Source: Psychrobacter sp. Pi2-52 (GTDB taxonomy: Bacteria > Pseudomonadota > Gammaproteobacteria > Pseudomonadales > Moraxellaceae). Taken from it: a stretch of 38,499 nt of DNA. Both the position numbers and the translations under genes were made by a program. Shown here one piece after another: positions 24,748 to 34,500 of the stretch; position 1 is the stretch's first letter, and each line of letters starts with the position of its first letter. The notes under the pieces were generated by a model. That model made no database searches. It saw only the letters and a program-made list of their open reading frames with translations, and was not told the DNA's origin. The stretch lies in the NCBI RefSeq assembly GCF_904846705.1, contig NZ_CAJHBS010000027.1:1-38499 (forward strand), read 5' to 3'.

Positions 24748-26790
24748 ATGCGATACCCTTCTAAACGCCGCCATTACTCTACTGCTGCAACCAAAATCAA
24801 CACGCTTTGTCGTCATTTGCGACCGCTAAACCAACCTAATAAACGTCTATCTAGGTTAGCGTTATTGGCAGCGGTTATAGTCGCACCGATACATGCTCAA
24901 GCCGTGTTACCAGCAGCCATTCAAAAAGCCTTGGCACGTGCCGATTTGACAGAAGCGGATATCAGTATCGTTATTACACCTGTAGGTGACAAGACTGCCA
25001 GCCGTCTGCCTGCTCCTATTCAAGTCATTGATAGTGATGAACCTGACAGCCAATCTGCAACTACTATAGTATCTGAGCATCCAGTTACGAACGCCTCTAC
25101 GGATACAAGTACCAGCGACCCGAGCCACCAGAACGTCTTAATTACCATAGAGCAGCGCACTATTGAGAAGCACGAGCGAAAGATACATACCTATACCGAT
25201 GACCCTTATACTTATCAGAGCGTAGAGAGCATTCCAACGGTTATTCCTGACGAACCTCAGCATACGCTTGATCAGAATGCCAAGGCCCAAGATACTGAGA
25301 GCAATAATAAAGCCTCTATAAAGATTTCATTTTCGCCTTTGTTAGATCACCAGTCTGACATCCCTCGTACGCCTGCCAGCACCATGAAACTCGTGCCTAG
25401 CTTTATCGCTTTGGACACTTTAGGGGCAGATTTTGTGTGGCATACACGGGTTTATCACACAGGTATTGTCATCGGCAACCGTCTACATGGTGACTTGATT
25501 ATTCAAGGAAGTGGCGACCCCAAAATGACCCACGAACGTCTGAAGCAGTTGCTGTATAAAGTGCAAGCATCAGGTATTCGTCATATCGATGGTGACATCA
25601 TCATCGACAGCGCAGTTTTTAATAATGTTAGTAAAGATCCTGCTGCCTTTGATAACTCACCGCTACGCCCTTATAACGCTAGTCCAGATGGGTTTTTGGT
25701 TAACTTTAGCACCATTGGTATCAAAACTTACCCTCAAGATAATGGCCAAGCAAATGTGACCTATAAGCCGCGGTTAGCCAACTATCAGCTGCCTGCTACA
25801 ATCAATACTCGTGCAGCCAGTTGTGGGCAAGCAAGCTATAGCCTAGCGCCGCAGTGGCAAAACACGCAGCTCGTATTAAATGCCAGTCTGCCAGATAGCT
25901 GCGGTGAGCATATCTTCTACGTGGCATATCCCAATGCCAAAGAGTTTGCGGCACACGTCATCGCTGCCAAATGGCAAGCGTTGGGGAATACTTTGAGTGG
26001 GCAGGTGATCTCACAAGAAACCCCTTACGATATGACCAAGGCGACGAAACGAGCGCACGGACTTACGGCTATCGCGATGTCTCCTCTACCCATGGTCAGC
26101 TATCCGTCGTTGAATTTAACCGAGCAGATTCATGACATTAACCACTTCTCAAACAATGTCATGGCTGAGCAAGTGGCGTTATCTATAGGCGCTTATGATA
26201 AAGAAAGGCTGACTCAAACAATACCTGCTAGCACAACTGCGACTAATCCAAGCAGTCATGAAGCCAGTACTAGTAATGAGATGGATAATAAGGTAGCGGC
26301 TGTTAAAGCTAATGGTAAAAAGGCTGATAGCTTATATCAATTTGGCAAACCTGCTACGACAGACTATCCAGCAGCCTTACAAACCATCAATCAATGGTGG
26401 CAAACCAACCTCAGTACGCCGCCGCCACATTTGACCAATGGCTCAGGGCTTTGCCGCGAGTGTACTATCACCGCAGCCAACCTAAGCGAGCTACTGACTT
26501 ATGCTTATGGTCGACCAAATTTTGAAGCCTATGTCGACTCGTTAGGGGTCGCTGGGGTTAGTGGCACTATTGCCGCCCATAGCGATCGCTTGCCTGAATC
26601 AACAGCCACTGGCCGCGCATGGATAAAAACTGGCACGTTAAATAACGTCACCTCAATGGCAGGTTACGTCAAAGGACTGTCAGGACAGGATTACGTTGTC
26701 GTCGGCATAATCAATACTGAGCAAGCATTAAATCCTTATGCCGCTAGGCCTGTGTTAGATGCCATGCTCGACTGGACAGCACAGCGCTGA
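24748..26790 (+). CDS. dacB: D-alanyl-D-alanine carboxypeptidase/endopeptidase, PBP4 type (family S13)
   Basis: A periplasmic serine hydrolase of about 680 residues that trims D-Ala from, and can cleave cross-links of, peptidoglycan. Start at 24748 is preferred (GAAAG upstream); ATG at 24742 is also possible. A long basic n-region precedes a hydrophobic signal ending near HAQA (about residue 52). The S13 motifs are present: STMK (nucleophile about Ser211), SNN in INHFSNNVMAEQ, and KTG in AWIKTGTLNNV. E. coli PBP4 has 477 residues. The excess here comes from a Ser/Thr/Glu-rich insertion before the STMK motif (about 80-200) and a second low-complexity insertion between SNN and KTG (about 490-530). 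Both interrupt otherwise normal sequence and are probably surface loops. Confidence 0.92.
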   Translation: MRYPSKRRHYSTAATKINTLCRHLRPLNQPNKRLSRLALLAAVIVAPIHAQAVLPAAIQKALARADLTEADISIVITPVGDKTASRLPAPIQVIDSDEPDSQSATTIVSEHPVTNASTDTSTSDPSHQNVLITIEQRTIEKHERKIHTYTDDPYTYQSVESIPTVIPDEPQHTLDQNAKAQDTESNNKASIKISFSPLLDHQSDIPRTPASTMKLVPSFIALDTLGADFVWHTRVYHTGIVIGNRLHGDLIIQGSGDPKMTHERLKQLLYKVQASGIRHIDGDIIIDSAVFNNVSKDPAAFDNSPLRPYNASPDGFLVNFSTIGIKTYPQDNGQANVTYKPRLANYQLPATINTRAASCGQASYSLAPQWQNTQLVLNASLPDSCGEHIFYVAYPNAKEFAAHVIAAKWQALGNTLSGQVISQETPYDMTKATKRAHGLTAIAMSPLPMVSYPSLNLTEQIHDINHFSNNVMAEQVALSIGAYDKERLTQTIPASTTATNPSSHEASTSNEMDNKVAAVKANGKKADSLYQFGKPATTDYPAALQTINQWWQTNLSTPPPHLTNGSGLCRECTITAANLSELLTYAYGRPNFEAYVDSLGVAGVSGTIAAHSDRLPESTATGRAWIKTGTLNNVTSMAGYVKGLSGQDYVVVGIINTEQALNPYAARPVLDAMLDWTAQR

Positions 26791-26853
26791 TTTTAACGCT
26801 TTAAGACGTTGTATTATCCATACTCTATTTTTTACCTTTATAAAGGTTAGCTT

Positions 26854-27339
26854 ATGTCACGCCAGACAACCAGTCTCAACAAACCCCAGACACTTGTACA
26901 AGTGCAGCCTAAACTGGCTCGATATGTTGGTTTTTTTGCGATTGGATACACGCTTGCCAGTACCATATTTATGATGATACAGACCAAACTTGCGCTCAAT
27001 CCGCAATTGGTCATGGTGGTTTCTATTATCGTGGGTGCTTATATCGCTGTCAGTAAATTTATCAAACATCAGAAGCGAGCATTAGCGCGAGATGAGATTA
27101 ATAAATTGATGTTTGGTGGGGTTGTGATTGTCTGGATGCTGACGGTCATTTATTTTTCAGCCATCTGGTTTTGGCTGTTTGATACGATAAGCCGTGAGGT
27201 ATTGTTTGAGATGGCGATGCAACGTCCACTACCCCTGCTTTCATCACTGATGCTAATGCTGGTTCTCACTCTAGTCAGTGCACGAATCAGCCTATGGTCT
27301 ATCAATCGATTATTAGACCCTATACGCAAATCAACGTAA
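26854..27339 (+). CDS. Small four-helix membrane protein (ABZJ_00895-like)
   Basis: A 161-residue protein with four predicted membrane segments, at about 24-42, 50-68, 87-110 and 124-147. A basic KHQKRALARDEINK loop lies in the middle, and it ends INRLLDPIRKST. Size, segment spacing and the position of the basic loop resemble the ABZJ_00895 family of Acinetobacter and relatives, whose function is unknown; this match is from memory and tentative. The gene lies 63 bases downstream of dacB on the same strand. No binding or catalytic motif is visible. Confidence 0.7.
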   Translation: MSRQTTSLNKPQTLVQVQPKLARYVGFFAIGYTLASTIFMMIQTKLALNPQLVMVVSIIVGAYIAVSKFIKHQKRALARDEINKLMFGGVVIVWMLTVIYFSAIWFWLFDTISREVLFEMAMQRPLPLLSSLMLMLVLTLVSARISLWSINRLLDPIRKST

Positions 27340-27410
27340 GTACAAACCATCATCTACAAGGTGCTACAAAGTTTTCCCCTGCTAATGCGTAAAATCCGTT
27401 AGGCTAAGTT

Positions 27411-27470
27411 TAGGGCATGTCATTATTTTAAGAATAGTACTAAAAATGAGACAAAGTAAGACGCGCCCTA
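27411..27470. repeat. MITE-like short repeat, copy A
   Basis: A 60-base element with ends TAGGGCATGTC and, in inverted form, TAGGGCGCGTC. The interior contains ATTATTTTAAGAATAGTACT and is non-coding. The TA at each end could be a target duplication of the IS630/mariner type. A related, longer copy lies at 28653-28753. It sits 55 bases upstream of the yetF-like start. Confidence 0.6.
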
Positions 27471-27524
27471 GTAAGTAGTATTTTAGCGATGACTTGTTTT
27501 ACCTTTATAATAGGAGCGAACATT

Positions 27525-28073
27525 ATGGACATGATCTTTTTTGACAACATAGACAAGCTTGGTCGTATTGTTTTGACGACTGTTATGGTTTACGTGTTGA
27601 TCGTGACAGTCACCAAAGTCTCTGGCAAACGCTCAACGTCACAGCTCAACAACTTCGATTGGATCGTGACAGTCATGATCGGCTCGTTAGGTGCCAGTAC
27701 AATTTTGCTCAAAGATATTCCCTTTGTCGAAGGGGTTTCGTCTATTTTAGTGCTGTACCTATTGCAATTTGTGGTGACCAAATATGCGTCTGTTTCACCG
27801 CAATTTAGTAACTTTATTTTATCAGAGCCGCGTATCGTTTTTTATCAAGGGCAGTTTTTGCCAGATGCCATGCGTGATGAGCGCTTGACGCGCCAAGAAA
27901 TCGAATGTGCCATGCGTTCTGAAGGGATTAATAGTTTTGACGATGTCGAAGCTATTGTTTTTGAGTCTGATGCAAAATTGACTGTCATTCCAAAGCCAAG
28001 CCAAAGTGATAAAAGCGACGATGATCAAGGCGCAGGTAGCAACGTATCAGAGACGATCAACCCTCTGATGTAA
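27525..28073 (+). CDS. YetF/DUF421 family membrane protein
   Basis: A 182-residue protein. ATG at 27525 (MDMIFFDN) is chosen because AGGAG lies eight bases before it; an ATG 36 bases earlier has no such signal. The N-terminal half contains three membrane segments (about 13-32, 45-63 and 70-90) with KVSGKRSTSQLNNFDWIVT, the usual DUF421 pattern with a conserved Gly-Lys-Arg. The C-terminal half (about 100-165) is the DUF421 soluble domain with EPRIVFYQGQFLPDAMRDER, LTRQEIECAMRSEGI and VEAIVFESDAKLTVIPK. In Bacillus, YetF-like proteins are membrane proteins linked to spore germination, but the general role is unknown. A Ser/Asp-rich tail follows. Confidence 0.88.
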   Translation: MDMIFFDNIDKLGRIVLTTVMVYVLIVTVTKVSGKRSTSQLNNFDWIVTVMIGSLGASTILLKDIPFVEGVSSILVLYLLQFVVTKYASVSPQFSNFILSEPRIVFYQGQFLPDAMRDERLTRQEIECAMRSEGINSFDDVEAIVFESDAKLTVIPKPSQSDKSDDDQGAGSNVSETINPLM

Positions 28074-28154
28074 ATTGCAGACAACAAAGAACGATACAAC
28101 TATTAAGAACACACCTTAGTAAGCTTGAATTCAATTATCGAGATGGTAAGTATT

Positions 28155-28643
28155 ATGAAAGTAAGGATTTTGACCGTTGGCAATAAAATGCCTAGCTGGG
28201 TACAGACGGGTTTTGACGAATATTACAAACGCATTCAACCGATGCTAAGCACAGAAATTGTCGAAATTGCGGCAGCCAAGCGGGCAAAGAACCCTTCAGA
28301 TGCCAATTTGGCACAGTACCGTGAGCAAGAAGGTCAGGCCATACTAGCCGCTCATAATGCATCAAGCCGCGAGCAATTGTGGGTATTAGATGTCAAAGGC
28401 AAGATGATTTCGACCGAAGGACTGGCTGATAAGCTCTCTGATGGCATGCTGCAAGGCGATGATATTGCCTTGGTCATCGGCGGTGCAGATGGTGTCTCGC
28501 CAGAAGTATTGGCAAAGGCTGATGCAAAGTTATCACTATCAGCACTGACATTGCCACATCCGCTAGTACGCGTCGTACTTATGGAACAATTGTATCGCGC
28601 GATGAGTATCAACAATAACCACCCTTATCACCGTGGTAATTAA
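28155..28643 (+). CDS. rlmH: 23S rRNA (pseudouridine-1915-N3)-methyltransferase
   Basis: A 162-residue SPOUT methyltransferase that uses S-adenosylmethionine to methylate pseudouridine 1915 in helix 69 of 23S rRNA on assembled ribosomes. The start at 28155 (MKVRILTVGNKMP) matches the conserved RlmH N-terminus; an in-frame ATG 30 bases upstream would add ten unrelated residues. The knotted C-terminal half shows LVIGGADGVSPEV and LPHPLVRVVLMEQLYRAMSI, ending PYHRGN, where the family usually ends PYHR plus one or two residues. It lies on the same strand between the yetF-like and dioxygenase genes. In many gammaproteobacteria it is next to rsfS, but that gene is not here. Confidence 0.96.
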   Translation: MKVRILTVGNKMPSWVQTGFDEYYKRIQPMLSTEIVEIAAAKRAKNPSDANLAQYREQEGQAILAAHNASSREQLWVLDVKGKMISTEGLADKLSDGMLQGDDIALVIGGADGVSPEVLAKADAKLSLSALTLPHPLVRVVLMEQLYRAMSINNNHPYHRGN

Positions 28644-28652
28644 ATAAAATAC

Positions 28653-28753
28653 TAGGGCATGTCCTCATTTTAAAAATGGGAACACGCCTTAAGCTATTTG
28701 TTTGATTTAAAACATCAACCCTAAAATAGATTGAAAAACTGGCGCACGCCCTA
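28653..28753. repeat. MITE-like short repeat, copy B
   Basis: A 101-base element starting TAGGGCATGTCCTCATTTT and ending GCGCACGCCCTA. The first 39 bases are an imperfect palindrome on their own (TAGGGCATGT against ACACGCCTTA). The left end matches the copy at 27411 closely. The right end lies only 11 bases before the ATG of the dioxygenase gene, so the element provides part of that gene's leader. Confidence 0.6.
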
Positions 28754-28764
28754 ATAAATGCAAC

Positions 28765-29655
28765 ATGAAATATCCAAAACGTGCGACACCCAACACCTCT
28801 AAGTCCTCTCAACAACGTGATGACCATCATAGTGTGCAGACGCCTATCACAGCGGCTGCCGCATGGGAAAATACGTCTGATGTAGCGACAAACACATCTA
28901 AGCTACCAGCGCTCTTTATCTCGCATGGCGCGCCTACGCTTGCGATTGAGCAGTCTGCGACGACCAGTGCACTGGCTCGTATCGGTCAAAACTTACCTAA
29001 ACCACGTGCCATAGTCATCATGTCAGCGCATTGGCAGTCAGCAAAGCTAGAGATTAGTAGTAATCCACAGCCAAAGACGTGGCATGACTTTTCAGGATTT
29101 TCGCCTGAACTTTACGACATTCAGTATCCTGCTATAGGCCAGCCAGCACTGGCTGAAACACTTGCGCAGCAGCTGACCGCACGTGGCATTACTTGTAGTG
29201 TCAATCCAGTACGTGCTTGTGATCATGGTGTGTGGGCGCCGCTCAGTCACCTGTATCCAGAAGCCGATGTACCTATCGTACAGATATCATTGCCGCAGCA
29301 TTATGACAGTATTGCCTGCTATCAGTTAGGTGCACAGTTGGCACATCTGCGTGATGAGCAAATTCTCGTCATTGGTTCAGGTAACATTACGCATAATTTG
29401 CAAGCATTGCGCTGGGAAGCTAACAGCATCGATCAAGCAGCCAAAGCGTTTAAACAATGGTTGTTGCAGCAGCTCAAGATAGACATTCCCACGGCACTCG
29501 ATTGGCAGCAATACCCAGACTACAAGGACATTCATCCAAGTGATGAGCACTTGCTACCGCTGTTTTTTGCACTAGGTAATGGTCAGCGCGTCTCTGTCGT
29601 TCATCAAAGTATGGCCCATCATAGTTTGGGTATGGATATCTATCGCTTTGATTGA
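28765..29655 (+). CDS. DODA-type extradiol dioxygenase (YgiD/LigB-like)
   Basis: A 296-residue cytoplasmic enzyme of the LigB superfamily, class III extradiol ring cleavage, related to 4,5-DOPA dioxygenase and E. coli YgiD. The metal-site histidines are visible: His54 (FISHG), His89 (SAHW), His210 (SGNITHN) and one in HPSDEHLLPL (near residue 266). Also present are CDHGVWAPL and the C-terminal HHSLGMDIYRFD. Residues 1-45 (Ser/Thr/Ala-rich) extend beyond the usual start, which in YgiD lies about 32 residues later; no better start codon exists in between except a GTG at codon 24. No ribosome binding site is seen before the ATG, and a repeat element ends just upstream. The natural substrate is unknown. 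Confidence 0.85.
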   Translation: MKYPKRATPNTSKSSQQRDDHHSVQTPITAAAAWENTSDVATNTSKLPALFISHGAPTLAIEQSATTSALARIGQNLPKPRAIVIMSAHWQSAKLEISSNPQPKTWHDFSGFSPELYDIQYPAIGQPALAETLAQQLTARGITCSVNPVRACDHGVWAPLSHLYPEADVPIVQISLPQHYDSIACYQLGAQLAHLRDEQILVIGSGNITHNLQALRWEANSIDQAAKAFKQWLLQQLKIDIPTALDWQQYPDYKDIHPSDEHLLPLFFALGNGQRVSVVHQSMAHHSLGMDIYRFD

Positions 29656-29684
29656 GTGTTATCAATCCAAACTATAGCTTAACC

Positions 29685-31178
29685 CTACTTCTCAAAAGCG
29701 TGTTTGGTAAATAAACCTGCGCGCTCCATCTCACCTGCCACGCTGAATAATGTCGCTTCATCATTCATACGCCCGATTAATTGCATGCCAATCGGTAGGC
29801 CGTTTTTGCTCATACCGACGGGTACTGACATCGCGGGTAACCCTGTAACATTACCCAATAGTGTAAAGCCCATCTTACCTAATACAGGGGCACTGAGCTT
29901 TTCTATCATGCCTGAGCTAAAGGCATATCTACCCATATTAAAGCCCTTGTTAAGCACCTCGGCGCTACGCATCATCATCTCATCCATACGGCTAGGCGGT
30001 AGTACACCATGCTTTACCGCAGGCGTGGGCACAGTCGGGCATAAAATCATGTCGTAGTCTTCTAGTAATAGACCTGTCTGATACTGGCTATGATGCCAGC
30101 CATGTTTGGCGTGTGCCAAATCAACCGCTGATAGCGAACGCCCAAGCAGTGCCATATTATAGGTTTGCGGCTCTAGGTTTTTGATCTGGTCAGCCCCAAA
30201 TTCACGCTCGATGTTATCAATCGTAAAAGCAGTATGCGCGCAGACCACAACGATAAAGTCATGCCAAAACTGCTCGATATTGATTTTTGGCTCGGCTGGT
30301 ACTACTTCATGACCCATAGACTCTAATTGTTTAGCCGTTTGCACAAGTACCGCCAACACCTCTTTGTCCACTGTCGTATTGGATATCAAAGGCTGCTGAT
30401 GCAAAGCAATTTTTAGCTTTCGCGGTGCACGCATTGCCGATTGCAAAAAAGTACCGTCTGGCGGAGCTATAACGTAAGGGGCACCAATCTCTGCTCCGCT
30501 AGTGGCATCTAGCATCGCCGCACTATCGCGCACTGAACGCGTAATCACATGGTCAGCCACGGCCCCCTCCCAGCCTTCACCAAGATTAGGGCCCATTGGA
30601 TTACGTCCGCGGCTTGGCTTTAACCCAAACGTACCGCACCAAGCAGATGGAAAACGTATCGAGCCGCCACCATCACCGCCGCCTGCCATCGGTACAATAC
30701 CGCTCGCAACTGCTGCTGCACTGCCCCCTGACGAGCCGCCAGAGCTGTAGCCTTTTTTAAAAGGATTATGAGTAGCACCATGCGCTTTTGGCTCAGTCGT
30801 GATAATCAGACCAAACTCAGGCGTGTTAGTCTTGCCAAAGGTATTAACACCTGTCGCCTTCATCCGTTTGACGATTTCGCTGTCTTTTTCTGAAATAATA
30901 TTGACGCTGCGACTGCCCATCGTAATCGGCTCGTCGGCAAAACTAAATGATAAATCTTTTAGTAAATACGGCACGCCAGTAAATACACCTGAAGGCAAAC
31001 CTGCCTGCGCGGCATTGTAAGCGCGCTCATCAAAACGATGCACGATGGCATTTAGCTTAGGGTTGATTTGATTGGCTTGATGGACAGCAGCATCTAGCAA
31101 TTCTTTCGCGCTGACCTCACCTGAATTGACCAATGCCGCTAAGGCGAGACCATCATACTGAGTATATTCTTTAAACAT
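29685..31178 (-). CDS. Amidase, signature family (NylA/GatA-like)
   Basis: A 497-residue Ser-cisSer-Lys amidase. ATG at 31178 is chosen because AAGGAAGG lies six bases before it; an upstream in-frame ATG at 31223 has no such signal. The catalytic triad is Lys74 (YLLKDLSF), Ser149 ([10 protein letters not shown]) and Ser173 (DGGGSIRFP), with the spacing of the family. The [20 protein letters not shown] context resembles 6-aminohexanoate cyclic-dimer hydrolase (NylA-type) more than GatA, and there are no gatB or gatC genes nearby. It is probably a cytoplasmic amide hydrolase of broad specificity. It is downstream of ftsK on the same strand but separated from it by a terminator, so it has its own promoter in 31179-31446. 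Confidence 0.9.
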   Translation of the reverse strand: MFKEYTQYDGLALAALVNSGEVSAKELLDAAVHQANQINPKLNAIVHRFDERAYNAAQAGLPSGVFTGVPYLLKDLSFSFADEPITMGSRSVNIISEKDSEIVKRMKATGVNTFGKTNTPEFGLIITTEPKAHGATHNPFKKGYSSGGSSGGSAAAVASGIVPMAGGGDGGGSIRFPSAWCGTFGLKPSRGRNPMGPNLGEGWEGAVADHVITRSVRDSAAMLDATSGAEIGAPYVIAPPDGTFLQSAMRAPRKLKIALHQQPLISNTTVDKEVLAVLVQTAKQLESMGHEVVPAEPKINIEQFWHDFIVVVCAHTAFTIDNIEREFGADQIKNLEPQTYNMALLGRSLSAVDLAHAKHGWHHSQYQTGLLLEDYDMILCPTVPTPAVKHGVLPPSRMDEMMMRSAEVLNKGFNMGRYAFSSGMIEKLSAPVLGKMGFTLLGNVTGLPAMSVPVGMSKNGLPIGMQLIGRMNDEATLFSVAGEMERAGLFTKHAFEK

Positions 31179-31502
31179 AACTAACCTTCCTTGGAGAGTA
31201 ATTTCATTAAGACTATGTAGCATTCATACTTTCTAAAACTGATGACTATTTTTTCATCAACTCTTGTCAGTTTAGTATAAAAAACCGTGCCTGATATTTG
31301 ATAAACGGACTCGTTAGTCATCTGGATGGTTTCAGTAATTAATGAGCCAGTATACGAATCTACTCTTCGCGCCCTAGAACGTATTTAATAGTAAAAGCTT
31401 ACTTCTAAACCTACAATTTATGAAAGTATTATCAAGTTTTTTCCATAAAAAAACGAGCCATTCTCATGACTCGCTTTTTCGTTATCAACTTAAGGATTAA
31501 TC
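31179..31502. other. 324-bp region between ftsK end and amidase start
   Basis: It contains the ftsK terminator near its right end (31447-31473). On the minus strand TATACT lies about 95-100 bases before the amidase ATG and is a possible -10, but no good -35 is found at the proper spacing. There is no gene or repeat that I can recognise. Confidence 0.4.
31447..31473 (-). terminator. Intrinsic terminator after ftsK
   Basis: On the minus strand CGAGTCA pairs with TGGCTCG around TGAGAA and is followed by seven T. One pair is a wobble only in minus-strand RNA, supporting this direction. Confidence 0.88.
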
Positions 31503-34500
31503 CTACATCAATAGTTCACGCTTGCCACTTTTGCCCATCGAGCTGACTAATCCAGCTTCTTCCATAGAGTCGACAATACGCGCAGCACGGTTATAGCCGA
31601 TGCTAAATTTACGCTGAATGCTTGAAGCAGAAACTTTACGTGTTTCCATGATAAAGGCCACGGCATCATTATATAAATCATCATCTTCACCAGAGGCATT
31701 GGCTGTACTACCACCGCCTGGGCTAGACAATTCAAAGTTGCCTGCCATATTATCAATATAGTCAGGGGCACCGCGCTCACGCCAAGCGTCACAGACACGG
31801 TTAACTTCTTCATCGCTGACATAGGCACCATGTACACGGTCCGGCTCAATCTGCCCTGGCCCTAAGAACAACATATCGCCGTTACCCAGCATGTCCTCAG
31901 CACCGCCACTATCTAGAATCGTACGTGAATCAACTTTTGAGTTGACTCGTAGTGCCGCACGCACTGGGATGTTGGCTTTAATCAGACCCGTAATTACATC
32001 GACTGATGGACGCTGAGTCGCTAGCATTAAATGAATACCTGCAGCACGCGATTTTTGCGCCAAACGTGTGATGAGCTCTTCGGCTTGTTTACCAACTTGC
32101 ATAATCATATCGGCAAACTCATCCGCGACAATGACAATCATAGGTAAGGTTTTTAGCTTAGGTGCTTGGCTAATACTGACGCTATCATTAGGTCGCCATA
32201 GAGGATCGAGCATAGGATTGCCTGATTTCTCCGCCGCGATGACTTTCTTGTTGAACTCATTGAGCTTACGAACCTTTAGCAAACTCATTAACTGATAGCG
32301 ACGTTCCATCTCGGCCACACACCATGACAAGCTACTGGCGGCTTCCGTCATATCGGTAACCACTGGCGTTAGCAAATGCGGAATATCATTATAGTTAGCA
32401 AGCTCTAACTGCTTTGGATCAATCAAGATAAGACGCAGCTCATTGGGTGTATATTTGAGTAGCATCGATAGTAGCATCGAGTTGACCAATACTGACTTAC
32501 CAGAGCCTGTGGTACCAGCGACCAGCATATGCGGCGCACGCGCAAGGTCAGTAATGATTGGGTTACCACCGATATCTTTACCCATTGCCATGCTAATCTG
32601 GGCTTTCGGGTCTTTGAACGTTTCTGTATTGAGCAGTTCAATCAAGCGTACCATTTCACGTTTCTTGTTAGGCACTTCGATACCGATATACGGTTTACCC
32701 GGAATCACTTCTACCACACGCAAAGAAGCCATCGATAGTGAGCGCGCTAAATCACGCGAGATACCTGTGACTTTACTAGCCTTCACCCCAGCAGCCAGCT
32801 CTACTTCAAAACGGGTGACGACAGGCCCTGGAATAGCATTAACCACAGAGGCTTTTACGTTAAATTCTTGTAGTTTAATTTCTAACAACTCAGACAGTTT
32901 TTCTAGCTCAGCCACAGTATAGCTAGGCTTGCGATCAGGATCGGGCTTATCCAATATAGAGACTTCTGGAATAGGCGTTAGACTGCTGCGATAAGCTGCT
33001 GTTTGCATCGAGCGTGATTTTTGACTGAAGGCTGCATCATCACTAATATGCGGCATGACCGGTACACTGGTGTCGTCATCACTGTCGTCCTCTGGCATCA
33101 TATCAGTGATATGATTGCTGCTATCGCCCTCTGGGACAGCAAAACTAACAGAAGGTTGGGTAGCAGTTTTAGGCTCAGGCTGTACATTGGAGACTGGGCT
33201 AGTTACTTCCACCGTTGGCGCTGCTTTTGGATTGGCAGGAGGCGTATTGGTTGGTGTCATGTCTGAAACGTCTGACACATCTGGCAATGCAGGCTCAGTC
33301 TCTACTGTTATCGGAGCAACTTCAGGCTCAGGGGCTACTGCTGCTTTTTCAGTATGTGGCAGCTCTACAGGCGTATCAAACGGCTGATTGGCTGAATCCT
33401 GTGCAAAGCTAATAGGCTCTTCTACGATAGGTTCTAGAGTCTTCTCTGGTACTATTGGCTCAGCTGCTACGGTTTCCTGAATAGGCTTAGAGTCTTCAGA
33501 CGTTTCTACAACAGATTCTGTAGGTTCTGATATATCAGCATGCTCTGCCAACCATGCTTCTGCTAATTTATCTACTTCTGCAATCTCATGTGTCGTAGAG
33601 ATTTTAGGCTCAGCAGGTTCAACGACTGGTTGACTGGCCAAATCACTGTGCACTGACTCATCAACTGATGGCTGAGCTAGTGATTCTTTATCATGTATAT
33701 CTAATTGAGCACCTGCCTCCGTCACTGTAGTTGCTATAGTGGCAGGTACTGCTTTCTCTAACGATGCTGTGGTACTAGTACCCGTTTGGGAATAGTTAGG
33801 TACAGGCATAGCCGAGCTGTCCATGCCACTAGCACTGTAAGCCATTTGCTCACTTGCAAGTAAGTCATCGACCGTATTGGCATCATTCCATGCAAAGCTT
33901 GGCTCAACTTTGCGAGCAACAGGTGCAGTCAAGTTTGAAACTAATGGCTGGACTGTACTATTAACCGTATTATCAGTAGAGTTATTAAGCGAGACTGTAT
34001 CGGTATCTACCTGCTCACCTTTTGAGCTATTAGGTGTCGCCGCTGCTTTTGCTGCGATGACAGAGGCTTTGACACTATCTGCCAATCCTGATGTTGCCAA
34101 AAAGTCTGACAATACACTACCGAAACGTCCACTACTGCTGACGTCTTGAGTACCGTTAGTATTTTCCGCAGACTGTAACTCAAGTGGCAGCTGCTCATGC
34201 TCTACTTTTTTATCTACCGACTCATCTAATTTCTGGCTATCATCTTGTGATGCAATGCTCGGTTCAGTAACTTCAATAGCATCCTGACTTTTTACACCTG
34301 AACCAAGCCACGACAGCGCACGAACCTTTTGATATATCGTCATCCAATGGATATTAAAGGCAAACGTAGCGGTAATCACAACGAATACTGCTAAGAAAAC
34401 CACACTCCCCCACTGCGATAGTAGCTGTGCCAAACGCGCCTGCAATTCTAGCCCGATGATACCACCAGCGACACCTTCGAGGCCGATTGCGTCAGGGTTC

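Noticed and set aside
29685..31178. GatA subunit of the tRNA amidotransferase
   Set aside because: The surrounding sequence of the triad is closer to NylA-type amidases and no gatB or gatC is present.
32443..34149. Plus-strand open frames across ftsK
   Set aside because: They are shadows of the FtsK coding sequence, mainly of its repetitive linker.
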